Assembly: GCF_019693445.1 (NCBI RefSeq) | Contig: NZ_JAHRBL010000012.1 | Coordinates: 1 to 64,000 of the forward strand | Source of the DNA: Deinococcus aquaedulcis | GTDB lineage: Bacteria > Deinococcota > Deinococci > Deinococcales > Deinococcaceae | Length of the DNA stretch: 64,000 bases | Direction: 5' to 3' | Part shown: piece after piece, positions 11,657 to 24,761 of the stretch | How the letters are laid out: every line of letters starts with the position of its first letter | How positions within the stretch are numbered: the stretch's first letter is position 1 | Position numbers and translations under genes: made by a program | The notes under the pieces: generated by a model | The model's input: only the letters and a program-made list of their open reading frames with translations | What the model was told of the DNA's origin: nothing | Database searches by the model: none

Positions 11657-11682
11657 GCCACCTGACGGATTTGCGCTTTCCG
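11643..11682. repeat. Perfect 10-base inverted repeat
   Basis: CGGAAAGCGC at 11643-11652 pairs with GCGCTTTCCG at 11673-11682 across a 20-base loop, just upstream of the 11705 gene. It may act as an attenuator hairpin or operator. No T-run follows. Confidence 0.45.
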
Positions 11683-11704
11683 CCAGCTTTCTAGGCTGGT
11701 GCCG

Positions 11705-11980
11705 ATGCCGACCAAACCGCAAGCCACAGGGCGCCCAGCAAAGAGACGAGGGTGGCTGGAGGCGTGGGCGATCCTCCGGCGAGGTCTGGGCCATGCGGGC
11801 GTGGCCCTCAACGGCCTGTTCGGGCAGGGCACGCCCCCGCCACCGCCGGCACCCCCCGTGCACCATTGGACAGCGCCGCCCCTCCCTGAAGACGAATTCA
11901 GCTGCGCCTTCCGCGAGGTGCTGCGCGAAGATCAGGCAGAGTCCACGCCCGTTCAGAAAACGCCGGAAGCAGCTGGATAG
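11705..11980 (+). CDS. Small hypothetical protein
   Basis: A 91-residue frame from ATG 11705 has a basic N-terminal third (PKRRGWLEAWAILRRGLGHAG), a Pro-rich linker and an acidic C-terminal part. The Pro-rich composition is common in GC-rich genomes and weakens the case. In favour are a consistent third-position GC bias and a non-overlapped location. No Shine-Dalgarno sequence and no known family. Confidence 0.4.
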   Translation: MPTKPQATGRPAKRRGWLEAWAILRRGLGHAGVALNGLFGQGTPPPPPAPPVHHWTAPPLPEDEFSCAFREVLREDQAESTPVQKTPEAAG

Positions 11981-12029
11981 GCCTGAAACTGCAGATCAGC
12001 TGCCGTGTCAGGCGACCTTTAGCCGCTCT

Positions 12030-12524
12030 TCAGTTCTCTGCGCCCGTAGGCTGCCGGAACAGCACCACCCGGAAGCCGAATACCTCGCGCTCGCCGCACG
12101 GTTCGAAGCCAGCGCGTTCGTACAGCGCGCGCAGGGCCGGGCGGTTCGCGGCGGTGTCCAGTTTCAGCCAGGGGCGCCCGGCCGCCCGGGTGCGGGCCCG
12201 CGCGTCGGCCAGCAGAAGGGTGCTCAGGCCACTGCCCTGGGCGGCCGGATGCACGGCCAGTTTGTGCAGGTACAGGGCCTCGCCGGGGGGGTCGTCCGGC
12301 CAGAAGGGGGGATCACGGTCCAGCAGGCAGTAGGTGCCCACCGCCTGCCCGGCGCGCCACGCCACCTGCCAGCCCCCAGCGGGGTAATGGCGCGCCAAGC
12401 GCTCTGGGGTCAGGCTCGCCAGGGGCCACAGGGCCTGCCCCCGGGCCTCCAGCTGCGCGGCGCTGGCCTGCAGCACGCCCGCTGCGGCCTCCAGGTCGCC
12501 TGTGGTGTAGGTCAGTGGGGGCAT
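12030..12524 (-). CDS. GNAT family N-acetyltransferase
   Basis: This 164-residue protein has the GNAT acetyl-CoA-binding core: [20 protein letters not shown] (the beta4-motif A Q/R-x-x-G-x-G/A pattern) near residue 95, then [21 protein letters not shown] (motif B). The acceptor is unknown. Start ATG 12524 lies four bases after the Rieske stop codon, so it is the last gene of the ccm operon, although nothing suggests a role in cytochrome maturation. Confidence 0.85.
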   Translation of the reverse strand: MPPLTYTTGDLEAAAGVLQASAAQLEARGQALWPLASLTPERLARHYPAGGWQVAWRAGQAVGTYCLLDRDPPFWPDDPPGEALYLHKLAVHPAAQGSGLSTLLLADARARTRAAGRPWLKLDTAANRPALRALYERAGFEPCGEREVFGFRVVLFRQPTGAEN

Positions 12525-12528
12525 GGGC

Positions 12529-13103
12529 TCAGCCTCCCAGTGCCGGGGCCGGTTCGATGCCCGTCGCCCATACCGTGGCCTGCGCGCCTGCTCCGCGCAC
12601 GTCCAGACGCACCCGGGGCAGGGGGCCGTTGGCCTTGCCGAACACAGCCTTGCCAGCGTCCAGGGCCGAGAACACGCTGTAGTGGCAGCGGCAGCCCAGG
12701 TGCGGCTGACCGTCGGGCGGGCGGTAGTTGAAGGCAAAGGCCAGTACCTCTGGGTCGCGCACCAGATTCACCGCGCAGCCCAGGTGGGTGCAGACTCGGG
12801 AAAAGGCCGCCAGATGCACGTCTCCGGCACTCAGGCCGCCGGCCACCGGGCGCGGCACGCGCAGCAGCGTACAGGGCCGCCCGGCGTAGGTGAACAGGTG
12901 CTCGGCCCACAGCGTCTTCAGGGCCGAGAGCGGCACTACCTGCTGCGCGGGCGCCGGTTCAAAGGCGGGGGGGCCTGCCTCGCTCTTGCCGCGCAGCACG
13001 CGCGTGGCATAAAAGCCCATGTAGCCAAAGGCCCCGGCGGTGCCCGCCACCGGCAACACCCACCAGCGTTCCAGCACCGCCCGGCGGGTCAGGCGCCGGG
13101 CCT

Positions 13104-13107
<4 letters not shown>
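12529..13107 (-). CDS. Rieske 2Fe-2S protein, membrane-anchored
   Basis: The 192-residue protein begins with a basic [10 protein letters not shown] segment and a hydrophobic helix (about 15-35), suggesting a Tat-like N-terminal anchor. The cluster-binding motifs are CTHLGC and CRCHYSVF; the latter departs from the usual CPCHGS, with Arg replacing Pro and Tyr replacing Gly. Rieske proteins pass electrons from quinol to cytochrome c in a bc-type complex. No cytochrome b gene is adjacent. It overlaps the upstream CcmI-cytochrome fusion by ATGA, so both are co-translated. Its role as a quinol-cytochrome c reductase subunit is inferred. Confidence 0.88.
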
Positions 13108-14137
<1,030 letters not shown>

Positions 14138-14141
<4 letters not shown>

Positions 14142-14608
14142 TCGGGCCCCCGGGCACGGGTGTCGCGCTGCACCTGCGCCAGGTAGGGGTCAAAGGCCGT
14201 CTCTGGTTCGGGCCCCGCTTTGGCGGCCGTGGCGCGGCCCCGGCGCAGCACGCCCCACAGCACGCCCGCGCCCGCCGCCAGGGCCAGCAACGGCGTGCCC
14301 CACAGCAGGAGGTTGCGCCCCGTCTTGGGCGGGTCCAGCAGAACGAAGTTGCCGTAGCGCTGCGAGAAATACACGTAGATATCGCCGTCGGTGCGCCCGG
14401 CGGCCACCTGCTCGCGCACCGATTCACGCATCTTGATGCTGATGTCCGAGCGCGAATCGGCAATGGACTCGCCCGTGTCGCACAGCGGGCAGCGCAAGTT
14501 TTTCTGGATGGCCACGGCGCGCGCTTCCTGGGAGGGGGTCAGCGCCGGGGCAGCCAGCGCGCCGCCCAGCAGGCCCAGGCTCAGCAGCAGGGGAAGGGCC
14601 GCCCTCAC
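14138..14608 (-). CDS. ccmH: Cytochrome c maturation protein CcmH
   Basis: This 156-residue protein has a signal peptide ([19 protein letters not shown]) and the CcmH redox motif LRCPLC followed by DTGESIADS. The three-helix bundle is followed by one C-terminal membrane helix (about 105-125). CcmH keeps apocytochrome CXXCH thiols reduced for heme ligation. The start is GTG at 14608, overlapping the ccmG stop codon as GTGA. The C-terminus overlaps the CcmI fusion as ATGA. Confidence 0.92.
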
Positions 14609-15174
14609 AGACCGGGCACCCCAATGGCCTTCAGGCCCGCGTTCAGCTTCTCGTGGGTCAGGCCGCCCCGGTCCATGTGGCGCACCACGCCCCCGGCGTC
14701 CACAAACACCGTTTCAGGGATGCCAGAGACGCCGTAGTTCACGCCCGTGTCCAGCCCCGGGTCTTTCAGGTTGGGGTAGGCCAGGGCGTACTCGCGGATA
14801 AAGTCGCGGGCGTTTTTCTCACTGGTCTCGTTGAACAGAATGCCGATCACCGCTAGCCCCTGCCCCGCGCCCTGGCGTTCACTGAGTTCGCGCAGCAGCG
14901 GCGCCTCGGCCCGGCAGGGCCCGCACCACGAGGCCCAGAAGTTCAGGACCACCGGGCGCCCCTTGAGGCTTTCCAGGCTGACTGGCACGCCGTCCAGGCT
15001 CTGCAGGGTAAAGGCGGGGGCGGGCTTGCCCACCAGAGGGCCGCCCGTGGTGGCGCCCCGGGACGGGCTCAGGAGGGCGGCGGCCAGCGCGGCCACCAGG
15101 GCAAAGGCAATGGCCGGGGGCAGCAGTCGGCGCCACAGGGGCGCGGAGGTTGGGGCAGGGGCGGGTTCGCTCAT
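14605..15174 (-). CDS. ccmG: Thiol:disulfide interchange protein CcmG/DsbE
   Basis: This 189-residue TlpA-like thioredoxin has an N-terminal membrane anchor (about 14-35). Its active site is [13 protein letters not shown] near residue 82, and cis-Pro lies in [11 protein letters not shown]. CcmG reduces CcmH or apocytochrome thiols on the outer side of the membrane, taking electrons from CcdA, whose gene is at 24746. ATG 15174 lies eight bases after the ccmF stop codon. Confidence 0.92.
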   Translation of the reverse strand: MSEPAPAPTSAPLWRRLLPPAIAFALVAALAAALLSPSRGATTGGPLVGKPAPAFTLQSLDGVPVSLESLKGRPVVLNFWASWCGPCRAEAPLLRELSERQGAGQGLAVIGILFNETSEKNARDFIREYALAYPNLKDPGLDTGVNYGVSGIPETVFVDAGGVVRHMDRGGLTHEKLNAGLKAIGVPGL

Positions 15175-15182
15175 GGGGTCCT

Positions 15183-17156
<1,974 letters not shown>

Positions 17157-17186
17157 GGGCTTCTCCGGTCTTGTGGGGGGGCCGCC

Positions 17187-17648
17187 TCAGGGGGCAGTCT
17201 TGAGCATGTCCTTGAGTTCGGCCTGGGTTTTGGGCACGTTGTATTCCTCGGAGTGCTTGACCACCAGTTCCGAGGCGTGAAAGGTCTCGCCCTGAAACTG
17301 GCCGCGCACCACGACGCCCTGGTTTTCCTTGAACAGGTCGCTGACTGCTCCGGTGTACTGCACCGGAAAGCTGGCCCCGCCGTCCGACACCACGAAACGC
17401 AGGTTCAGGGTCTGCGGGTCGTACTTGGCGTTCCTCACCAGCCCGCCAATGCGGATAGGGCGGCCCTGCAACTCGGCGCGCTGCTGCTGGTACTCGGTGG
17501 GGGTGACAAAGTATTCCAGGCTCTGGTTCAGGTTGCCAAAAGCGATGGCGCCCACCAGGGCCGCCAGGGCGGCGACCCCCAGCACCGGGGGCCAGGGGTT
17601 GCGGCGGCGAACGCGGGCCCGGGGCAGCGGCGAAAGGGGCGCACTCAA
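17187..17648 (-). CDS. ccmE: Heme chaperone CcmE
   Basis: The 153-residue protein has one N-terminal membrane helix (PPVLGVAALAALVGAIAFG) and a beta-barrel domain. It ends with VVKHSEEYN, where the His is the covalent heme attachment site and Tyr the likely axial ligand of the H-x3-Y motif. The start is TTG at 17648, because GGGAGG lies eight bases upstream and this start overlaps the ccmD stop codon. An in-frame ATG further upstream would overlap most of ccmD. It passes heme from CcmC to CcmF. Confidence 0.9.
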   Translation of the reverse strand: MSAPLSPLPRARVRRRNPWPPVLGVAALAALVGAIAFGNLNQSLEYFVTPTEYQQQRAELQGRPIRIGGLVRNAKYDPQTLNLRFVVSDGGASFPVQYTGAVSDLFKENQGVVVRGQFQGETFHASELVVKHSEEYNVPKTQAELKDMLKTAP

Positions 17649-17776
17649 CGGGGCGCCTCCCGGTGGTCCTCGCCGCGCAGGGTACTCAGGCGCCGCCACA
17701 GCCACAGCAGGTAGCCGGCCAGCACCCCAAAAGAGGCCGCGTAGGTCACGATCACGTACCAGGCGTACTTATCCAC
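17645..17776 (-). CDS. ccmD: Heme exporter protein CcmD
   Basis: This 43-residue frame starts with GTG at 17776 and reads MDKYAWYVIVTYAASFGVLA, followed by GYLLWLWRRL and a charged tail. It is a single membrane helix with a basic C-terminal end, exactly the CcmD pattern. CcmD helps release holo-CcmE from the CcmABC complex. It overlaps the end of ccmC by 8 bases and the start of ccmE by 4, filling the expected slot in the operon. Confidence 0.88.
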   Translation of the reverse strand: MDKYAWYVIVTYAASFGVLAGYLLWLWRRLSTLRGEDHREAPR

Positions 17777-18479
17777 GGGCCACCTCCATGCCAGCCAGGT
17801 CGTTCATCAGTTCGCGTTCCTCGCGCGCTTCCTGGCGGGCGGCCAGAATGCCGCGCAGCCGCAGCAGGTACACGTACAGCACCGTAAAAGCAAAGACCGA
17901 GAACAGCAGCGTGGGCAGGTAGACGGCTTCGGCCTTCCACTGAATCTTGCCCAGCAGGGTCAAAGTCTGGGTCTGGTGCACGCCGCGCCACCATTCCACG
18001 GCCATGTAGTTCACCGGCACGTACAGGGTGCCCACAATGCCCACCACCGCCGACACGCGCGCCCGCTTGTCCGGGTCGTCGATCAGGGAGCGGATCAGGA
18101 GGTAGCCGCCGTAGATCACGAGGCTCAGGGCGGTGGTGGTCAGGCGGGCGTCCCAGACCCAGTAGGTGCCCCAGGTGGGCTTGGCCCACAGCATCCCGCC
18201 CACGATGGTCGCCAGGGTAAACAGCACGCCAATCTCGGCGCTGGCCATCGCCAGGCGGTCCCAGTGGCGGCGGCGCTGCCACAGGTACAGCAGGCCAAAC
18301 AGCCCGGTGCCGCCGTAGGCGAGGTAACTCAGCCACGCGGTGGGCACATGCACAAACATCAGCCGCACCAGCGAGCCCTGGTTGGCGTCCAGTGGCGCGC
18401 TGAGGCCCAGGCCCAGCACCGCCAGCACGCTGACCAGGGTGGCCGCGCCCAGCAGGGTCGTCGTGAGGTCTCGTTTCAT
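17769..18479 (-). CDS. ccmC: Heme exporter protein CcmC
   Basis: This 236-residue protein with six hydrophobic helices carries the tryptophan-rich motif WGTYWVWDARLT near residue 105. His residues flank it (VHVPTAW near 45 and WWRGVHQTQT near 165) and can ligate heme. CcmC loads heme onto CcmE. ATG 18479 has a good Shine-Dalgarno sequence, GAGGAG. It is the first gene of the operon. ccmB and ccmA, usually adjacent, lie 5 kb away at 23338-24761. Confidence 0.94.
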   Translation of the reverse strand: MKRDLTTTLLGAATLVSVLAVLGLGLSAPLDANQGSLVRLMFVHVPTAWLSYLAYGGTGLFGLLYLWQRRRHWDRLAMASAEIGVLFTLATIVGGMLWAKPTWGTYWVWDARLTTTALSLVIYGGYLLIRSLIDDPDKRARVSAVVGIVGTLYVPVNYMAVEWWRGVHQTQTLTLLGKIQWKAEAVYLPTLLFSVFAFTVLYVYLLRLRGILAARQEAREERELMNDLAGMEVARG

Positions 18480-18703
18480 ATCGCTCCTCTATTGTGCCGC
18501 GCCGGGCGGAAAGATGACCGTGCGCGCCGCGTCAGTGTGGGCAGAATCGCGTGCTGGGTGGGGTGCAGGCAAGTGCGAGTGTCCCCACAGGCCGGGGCGC
18601 CTCCTGCCCTGGGCCCAAGGGGGTGCAGGGCAGCCAGCAGCCGAAGGGAAGTGCGGGCAACAGGAACCGGGACAGAGCCTCATTGCAGCGCCACACAACG
18701 CGA

Positions 18704-18725
18704 AACGAGGGCCGTAGCCCCCGTT
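18704..18725 (-). terminator. Possible terminator after the subtilase gene
   Basis: A near-perfect 9-base inverted repeat (AACGAGGGC and GCCCCCGTT on the plus strand) lies just beyond the subtilase stop codon and is followed on the minus strand by TTTCG. The T-run is short. The rest of 18480-18741 shows nothing else. Confidence 0.4.
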
Positions 18726-18741
18726 CCGGTCTTGATTGGAT

Positions 18742-20568
18742 TTACTGCTTGACGATCTTGTCCACCTCGGCCGCGCCGGTGTAGGTGGTGGGGGCGTTCA
18801 GGTAGCCCTTGAGCACCACTTTCCAGGCCCCGGCAGCGGGGTTGGGAATGCTGACCGCTTCGCCCGTGCTGGTGCCCTGGGCGCTGGAGCCCACCAGTTG
18901 GCCAGCGGGGTTGTAGACCTCCAGGTCCAGGTCGAAGGCGGGGTTGCCCCACTCGGTGCTGACGCGCAGCACGCTGCTGCCGGCGGGCACGTTCAGGGTG
19001 TGGGTGGCCTGGGCGTTCTGCACGCAGCCGGCGGTGGGGGCGCACACGGCCGTGCTCACGGTGCCGCTCCAGCCGGGCAGGGCGGTGGTCTGCACGGTGT
19101 AGCGCGTGGGGTTCAGGCGCACGGCCTCGCGGATAGAGGCGTTCGCGTCCACGTAGCCGTACCCTACTTCCCATTCCTCGCGCTGTTTCACGACCACCTG
19201 GTTGGGGTCCAGGCCATTGGTGGCCTGCGCCACGTAGTACATCTTGCGGCTGGTCTTCTTGAAGGTCGCCAGGATGCTGTCGAGGTTCATCTTGGGGTTG
19301 GCTTCCAGCATCAGGGCCACCACACCGCTGATGTGTGGGGTCGCCATGCTGGTGCCGCTGATGGTGCTGTAGCGGGGGTTGTCCACGTCGGGGGCGGTGG
19401 TGGCGGCCAGACCGGTCAGGGCGCGCGCCGCGCTGATCTTGACGCCGGGGGCCGTCACGTCCGGGTGCACCAGGGCGTCGCCCGCACGGCCACGGCTGGA
19501 GAAGCTGGCGAGGTAGCCCTGCTTGTCGCCGGCCGCCACGCTCATCACGCAGGGGCTGGCGGAGTAGGGGTTGAGGGTGTTGGCATCGGGCCCTTCGTTG
19601 CCAGCGGCGAACACGACCACCATGCCGGCCTCGTAAGCGCGCTTGGACGCGAGGCTGATGGGGTTGTACGGCGCGAACTCGCCGCTGCTGCCCCAGGAGT
19701 TGCTGATCACGCGGATGTTGTGGGTCTCGCGGATCTCGGGCTTCATCAGGTAGTCAAAGCCCTGCAGCGCGTACAGGATGCTCAGGCCGTCGCCCGCGCC
19801 CACGCCCACCAGGGTGGCGCCGGGGGCCACGCCGCGCCGCTCGCGTGTGCCCGCCGAGGCCGCGCCCGAGCCGCCGATGGTGCTGGCCACGTGCGTGCCG
19901 TGCCCGCTGCTGGTGTCGGTGTTGGGCAGGTCCAGGTACAGGTAGCCGCCCGCCGGGGTATCCGTGATGGGCCCCACCAGTTTCACGTTCTTGGCCACGT
20001 GGGCCAGGTCCGGGTGGGTGCCGTCCACGCCCGAGTCGATGATGCCCACGCCCACCCCGCGCCCGCTCAGGCCGTAGGTGTTGCGGGCCACATCGGCCCC
20101 GATGAACTTCACGCTTTCGGCCAGCTTGTAGCTCAGCGGCGCGTCCTGGTAGATGGACACGAGGCCGGGCAGGTTGGCCTGCAGCTGCGCCACCAGTTCC
20201 TGGGTCACCAGCGTCTTCAGGGCGATCATGGGCAGGTTCTCGAACGCGCCCAGGCCATTGCCGGGGTCCACGGGCAGCGTGGAGTCCATCCAGGTGATGG
20301 CGCGGCCCTTGCTGGTGTCGTCGGCGAAGGCCAGGATCAGGGTGCCCACCTGGCCGTAGCGCATGCTGCTGTCCACCTGCACGCTGCTGGGGCCAGTGGC
20401 GTACAGCGCCGAGCAGGCCGAGAGGGTGGTAGCGGTCGTGGCCTGGGCGCCCAGGGTGCGGCTGGACTGGGTGGCCACCGGGGCCGTGGCCGCGCCCTGA
20501 GGGGTGCTCTGCCCACAGGCGGAGAGAATGACCGTCAGACCCAGGATGGTGGTGGACACGTTCTTCAT
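18742..20568 (-). CDS. Secreted subtilisin-like serine peptidase (S8), lipoprotein
   Basis: This 608-residue protein begins with a lipoprotein signal (ILGLTVILSAC, lipobox LSAC). A propeptide region follows, then an S8 catalytic domain with the full triad: Asp in IIDSGVDGTHPD near 178, His in GHGTHVAST near 221 and Ser in SGTSMATPH near 406. After the catalytic domain comes a pre-peptidase C-terminal-like beta domain (WGNPAFDLDLEVYNP). It should cleave proteins at the cell surface. ATG 20568 has AAGGAG seven bases upstream. It is divergent from the TPR regulator at 20890. Confidence 0.93.
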   Translation of the reverse strand: MKNVSTTILGLTVILSACGQSTPQGAATAPVATQSSRTLGAQATTATTLSACSALYATGPSSVQVDSSMRYGQVGTLILAFADDTSKGRAITWMDSTLPVDPGNGLGAFENLPMIALKTLVTQELVAQLQANLPGLVSIYQDAPLSYKLAESVKFIGADVARNTYGLSGRGVGVGIIDSGVDGTHPDLAHVAKNVKLVGPITDTPAGGYLYLDLPNTDTSSGHGTHVASTIGGSGAASAGTRERRGVAPGATLVGVGAGDGLSILYALQGFDYLMKPEIRETHNIRVISNSWGSSGEFAPYNPISLASKRAYEAGMVVVFAAGNEGPDANTLNPYSASPCVMSVAAGDKQGYLASFSSRGRAGDALVHPDVTAPGVKISAARALTGLAATTAPDVDNPRYSTISGTSMATPHISGVVALMLEANPKMNLDSILATFKKTSRKMYYVAQATNGLDPNQVVVKQREEWEVGYGYVDANASIREAVRLNPTRYTVQTTALPGWSGTVSTAVCAPTAGCVQNAQATHTLNVPAGSSVLRVSTEWGNPAFDLDLEVYNPAGQLVGSSAQGTSTGEAVSIPNPAAGAWKVVLKGYLNAPTTYTGAAEVDKIVKQ

Positions 20569-20854
20569 CGCAGACTCCTTAGAGGGGGGTAACGCAGGAT
20601 GGCGGTGTTGAGTGCCCCTATTCCAGCAAGCGGTCCTCAAAAAAAACACAAAAAACTGTTCATGCCGGGGGTGGCTGGCGCGAGGCTCAAGTTTTGCTTA
20701 AGACGTTGGGCCGCTCTGGGCGCCCAAGCGTGACTTTTTCCACAGCGAAGGCCGTGCAGGGCGCGAGATGAGGTTGGTTTGAGGGTCAAGGGCAGGGGGG
20801 CGGCGGGCAGAGGGCTGACTCGCCCACCTAAGCCGCCGCGCTGGGCCACGCTTT

Positions 20855-20883
20855 TGAGCTGCCTGGGGCCCCCACCCTATACT
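20855..20883 (+). promoter_or_regulatory. Promoter of the TPR/SARP-like regulator gene
   Basis: TTGAGC near 20854 and TATACT at 20878-20883 are separated by about 18 bases. The -10 box ends six bases before the ATG at 20890, predicting a leaderless transcript. Confidence 0.65.
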
Positions 20884-20889
20884 GGGCAG

Positions 20890-23334
20890 ATGCTCCCTCT
20901 GCCCAAGCGGCTGCTGGCGCGTCTGGATGCGGCGCCCGGGGGAATTGTGGCGCCTGTGGATGTGGGGGCGGCCCAGGCCGCGCTGGTGGCCTGGGCCGAG
21001 GGGGTGGGCCGCGCCGTTCTGCGGCAGGCACCCGGCCCAGCCGATGGCCCCTGGCTGTGGCTGCCCGCCCGCCGCCGCGATCTGGAACAACTGCCGCCCT
21101 CCTCGCCCGCGCCGCTGCTGCTGGCCGGCCACGACTTGCTGTACACCGCCGCCGAATGGCAGGCCGCCCTGCCGGGGCAAGGCGCAGAACAGGCCGCCGC
21201 CAGCTTTGCCGCTGCGGGGGGCTGGCCCGGGGCCCTGCCGCTGGCCCAGGCCTTTCCCGGCGATCCCCACGCGCACACGCACCCGCAGGCCCACATGCTG
21301 CTGGGGCCATTGCTACCGCCCCCTGACCTGCGCGCCAGCGCACGCACCCTGGCCGCCGCCACCTGGCTGACCCCAGGGGTGGCCGAGGCGCTGGGCGTGC
21401 CCCAGGCCGACTGGGCCGCCCTGCTGGACGGCGGCTGGCTGTGGCCCAGTGGGCCGGGCGCCGCCTTTCCGGTGACGCTGCGCCGCTTTCTGGCGCCCCT
21501 GCCTGTCCCTGAAGACGTGCGCCGCGCCGCCCAGGCCCTGCAGGAAGGCGGCCACACCACCCACGCCATGGACACCCTGGCGGAAGGCGGCGCCTGGGCC
21601 GAGTACCTGGACCTCCTGGCCTGGACCACCCGCAGCGCCCAGGGCGAGGCCACGCTGCGCGCCCGGCTGGGCGCCCTGCCGCCCGCGTGGCGCGAGTGCC
21701 CGCCCGCCGTGTATGTGGCCGGACTGCTGGCCCGCGCCGCCCACGACCTGGGGGACGCCCACCGCCTGTACACCCGCGCCCTGGAGGGGCTCCAGGGCAG
21801 CGCAGCGGGGTTGGTCCACAACGCCCGGGGCGTGGTGCGTGCCATGACCGGCGACGTGCCCGGCGCCCTGGATGACTTTGCCCAGGCCGCCACGTGGCCT
21901 GGGCTGACCGCTGGCGAAGCCAACCACAACCGGGGCACCCTGCTGGTGCAACAGGGCCGCCACGCCGAGGCCGAGCACAGCCTGAACGCAGCGGTGGCCG
22001 CCTTCCGCGCGGCGGGTGACCCAGGGCGCGAGGCCCGCAGCCTGGAAACGCTGGGCACCCTGCAGTTCGGGCGCGGCCTGCTGCGTGAGGCCCTAAGCCC
22101 CTACCGCGCGGCCCTAGCCCTGCTGCGGGACACCCACCCCACCGAGGCCGCGCTGGCGCTACTGAATCTGGCCGAATGCCACCTGCTGCTGGGCGAACTG
22201 GGCGAGGCCCACGCGCGGCTGCAGGAGGCCGCCGCCTTTCGCCACCTGCCCGGGGTGCGCGGCTGGGCCGGGCGCCTGCAGGCCCTGGTGGCGCTGCAGG
22301 GCGGCGACCCGGCCGGGGCCCTGGAGGTGCTGGGCCGCACCACCACCCAGGACCGCAGCCTGCAGGCCGAGGTGGCGCTCCTGCAGGCCCGCGCCCAGCG
22401 GGAGCAGGGCCAGCCAGAGGCCGCCCGCGCCGCGCTGGCCCACGCCCGCCCTCTGGGCCTGCGCGCCGACCTGGAAGCCGCGCTGCTGGGCGAAGCCCCG
22501 CTGGACGAGGTGATCGAAGCCGCCCGCGCCGAGGAAGCCCGGCTGGAACTGGCCGCCGCCCTGCTGGAACGCGGTACCCCCGACGATCTGCGCGAGGCCC
22601 TGGGCCTGATTCAGGCGCACGGCTACCTGCCGCTGCTGAACACCCGCGCCGCTGCCCCCCTGGCGGCCCTGGCCGGCGATGAGGCCACGCGCGCCCTGTT
22701 TCCGCTGCACCTGCAGGCGCTGGGGCCGCTGCGCCTGACCCACGCCGGGCGGCAGCTGGGCCTGGGCGACTTTCCCACCCGCAAAAGCGCGGCGCTGCTG
22801 GTGGCCCTGGCCCTGGCCGAGCACCCACAGCCGCGCGAGGTGCTGGCCGAGCGCTTCTGGCCCGGGGCCAAGAACCCGCTGGCCAGCCTGCAAACCGCTG
22901 TGTACCACCTGCGCAGCGTCTTTTCGGTGCCGCTGATTGCCAGCGAGCGCGGCCTGCTGTCGCTGCTGTTTCCGGTGCGCAGTGACCTCGCCGAGCTGCG
23001 GGGCGCCGTCAGCGCGCAGGACCACCACCGCCTGACCGAATTGCTGCGGCCCCTGACCGCTTCCCTGAATGTCCTGAGCGACCTGCCCACCGAACTGACC
23101 GAGGAGCGCACCCAGGCCGAGCGTGTGCTGCACGACGCCCTGCGCCTGCACGCCGAGGCCCAGCCCGAAGGCGACGTGCGCCGCCGCGACGCCCTGCGGG
23201 CCGCCGTGGCTGCCGATCCCTTTGACACCGCCAGCCGCGAGGACCTGATCGCGTGGCACGAGCGCCGGGGCGAAACGGCCCAGGCCGAGCAGGAGCGCGA
23301 GGCCCTGCGGGGGGTGCTGGCGGCGCTGGGCTAG
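20890..23334 (+). CDS. Large TPR regulator with C-terminal winged-helix and BTAD-like domains
   Basis: This 814-residue protein has an Ala/Leu-rich N-terminal half without a recognisable ATPase site, then tetratricopeptide-like repeats (about 250-560). A SARP-type winged-helix region around LGPLRLTHAGRQLGLGDFPT lies near 610-690, ending in a BTAD-like helical domain. SARP/AfsR regulators bind direct repeats near promoters, but here the DNA-binding part is at the C-terminus. ATG 20890 follows a leaderless promoter. It is divergent from the subtilase and convergent with ccmB, so its target is not obvious. Confidence 0.75.
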   Translation: MLPLPKRLLARLDAAPGGIVAPVDVGAAQAALVAWAEGVGRAVLRQAPGPADGPWLWLPARRRDLEQLPPSSPAPLLLAGHDLLYTAAEWQAALPGQGAEQAAASFAAAGGWPGALPLAQAFPGDPHAHTHPQAHMLLGPLLPPPDLRASARTLAAATWLTPGVAEALGVPQADWAALLDGGWLWPSGPGAAFPVTLRRFLAPLPVPEDVRRAAQALQEGGHTTHAMDTLAEGGAWAEYLDLLAWTTRSAQGEATLRARLGALPPAWRECPPAVYVAGLLARAAHDLGDAHRLYTRALEGLQGSAAGLVHNARGVVRAMTGDVPGALDDFAQAATWPGLTAGEANHNRGTLLVQQGRHAEAEHSLNAAVAAFRAAGDPGREARSLETLGTLQFGRGLLREALSPYRAALALLRDTHPTEAALALLNLAECHLLLGELGEAHARLQEAAAFRHLPGVRGWAGRLQALVALQGGDPAGALEVLGRTTTQDRSLQAEVALLQARAQREQGQPEAARAALAHARPLGLRADLEAALLGEAPLDEVIEAARAEEARLELAAALLERGTPDDLREALGLIQAHGYLPLLNTRAAAPLAALAGDEATRALFPLHLQALGPLRLTHAGRQLGLGDFPTRKSAALLVALALAEHPQPREVLAERFWPGAKNPLASLQTAVYHLRSVFSVPLIASERGLLSLLFPVRSDLAELRGAVSAQDHHRLTELLRPLTASLNVLSDLPTELTEERTQAERVLHDALRLHAEAQPEGDVRRRDALRAAVAADPFDTASREDLIAWHERRGETAQAEQEREALRGVLAALG

Positions 23335-23337
23335 CGT

Positions 23338-24071
<734 letters not shown>

Positions 24072-24075
<4 letters not shown>

Positions 24076-24761
24076 AGCGGGCTTTCCTCGCGCAGCACGC
24101 CGCCGTGCAGCCGACACGCGCGGGGCGCCACCACGCGGGCCAGTGCCGGCTCGTGCGCCGCCACGATCAGGGTGACCCCCTGGGCGCGCAGGTCCCCCAG
24201 CAGCTCCTGCACCAGAGCGCGGCCGGCGTCGTCGAGGTTGGCAAAGGGTTCGTCCACCAGGGTCAGCGGGCGGGCCAGCAGGTGCGCGCGGGCCAGGGCC
24301 AGCCGCTTGCGCATCCCGGCCGACAAAAAGCGGGCCCGGCGCCCGGCCGCGCCTTCCAGGCCCACCCGCCGCAGGGCCGCCGCTGTGTCTCCCCGCTGCC
24401 CATGCATGCGCAGGGCAAAGGCGAGGTTCTCCTGGCTGGTCAGATCGGGGTACAGGCCGCCGTCCACCGGCATCAGGTGCACGTGGTCGCGCACGGCGCG
24501 GCTATCGCGCAGGTCGTAGCCGAACACCCGCCCCTCGCCCCGGGTGGGCCGCACCCCGGCCGACAGCAGGCGCAGCAGCGTGGTCTTGCCCGCACCGTTT
24601 TCCCCCAGCAAGGTCACGCCCTCTGCACTGGGGACGTCCAGATCGAGCCCGCGCAGAATGACCTCGCGCCCCAGCCGCAGCCACAGCCCGCGCAGTTGTA
24701 GGGCCGGCAAGGCGGTGGGAAGGCCTGGGTGCGCTGGCGCCGCACTTACAGTTTCAGCCAC
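24072..24761 (-). CDS. ccmA: Heme exporter ATPase CcmA
   Basis: This 229-residue ABC ATPase has Walker A GENGAGKTT near residue 55, signature LSAGMRKRLALARA near 145, Walker B LTLVDEPFANLD near 165 and an H-loop His in IVAAHEPA. It powers CcmB. The start at 24761 overlaps the end of ccdA by 16 bases, indicating translational coupling. The assignment to heme export rests on neighbouring ccmB and ccdA. Confidence 0.88.

Noticed and set aside
20828..22828. 666-codon minus-strand frame opposite the TPR regulator
   Set aside because: Its Arg/Pro/Gly-rich composition is typical of the complement of GC-rich codons. No start site or motif.
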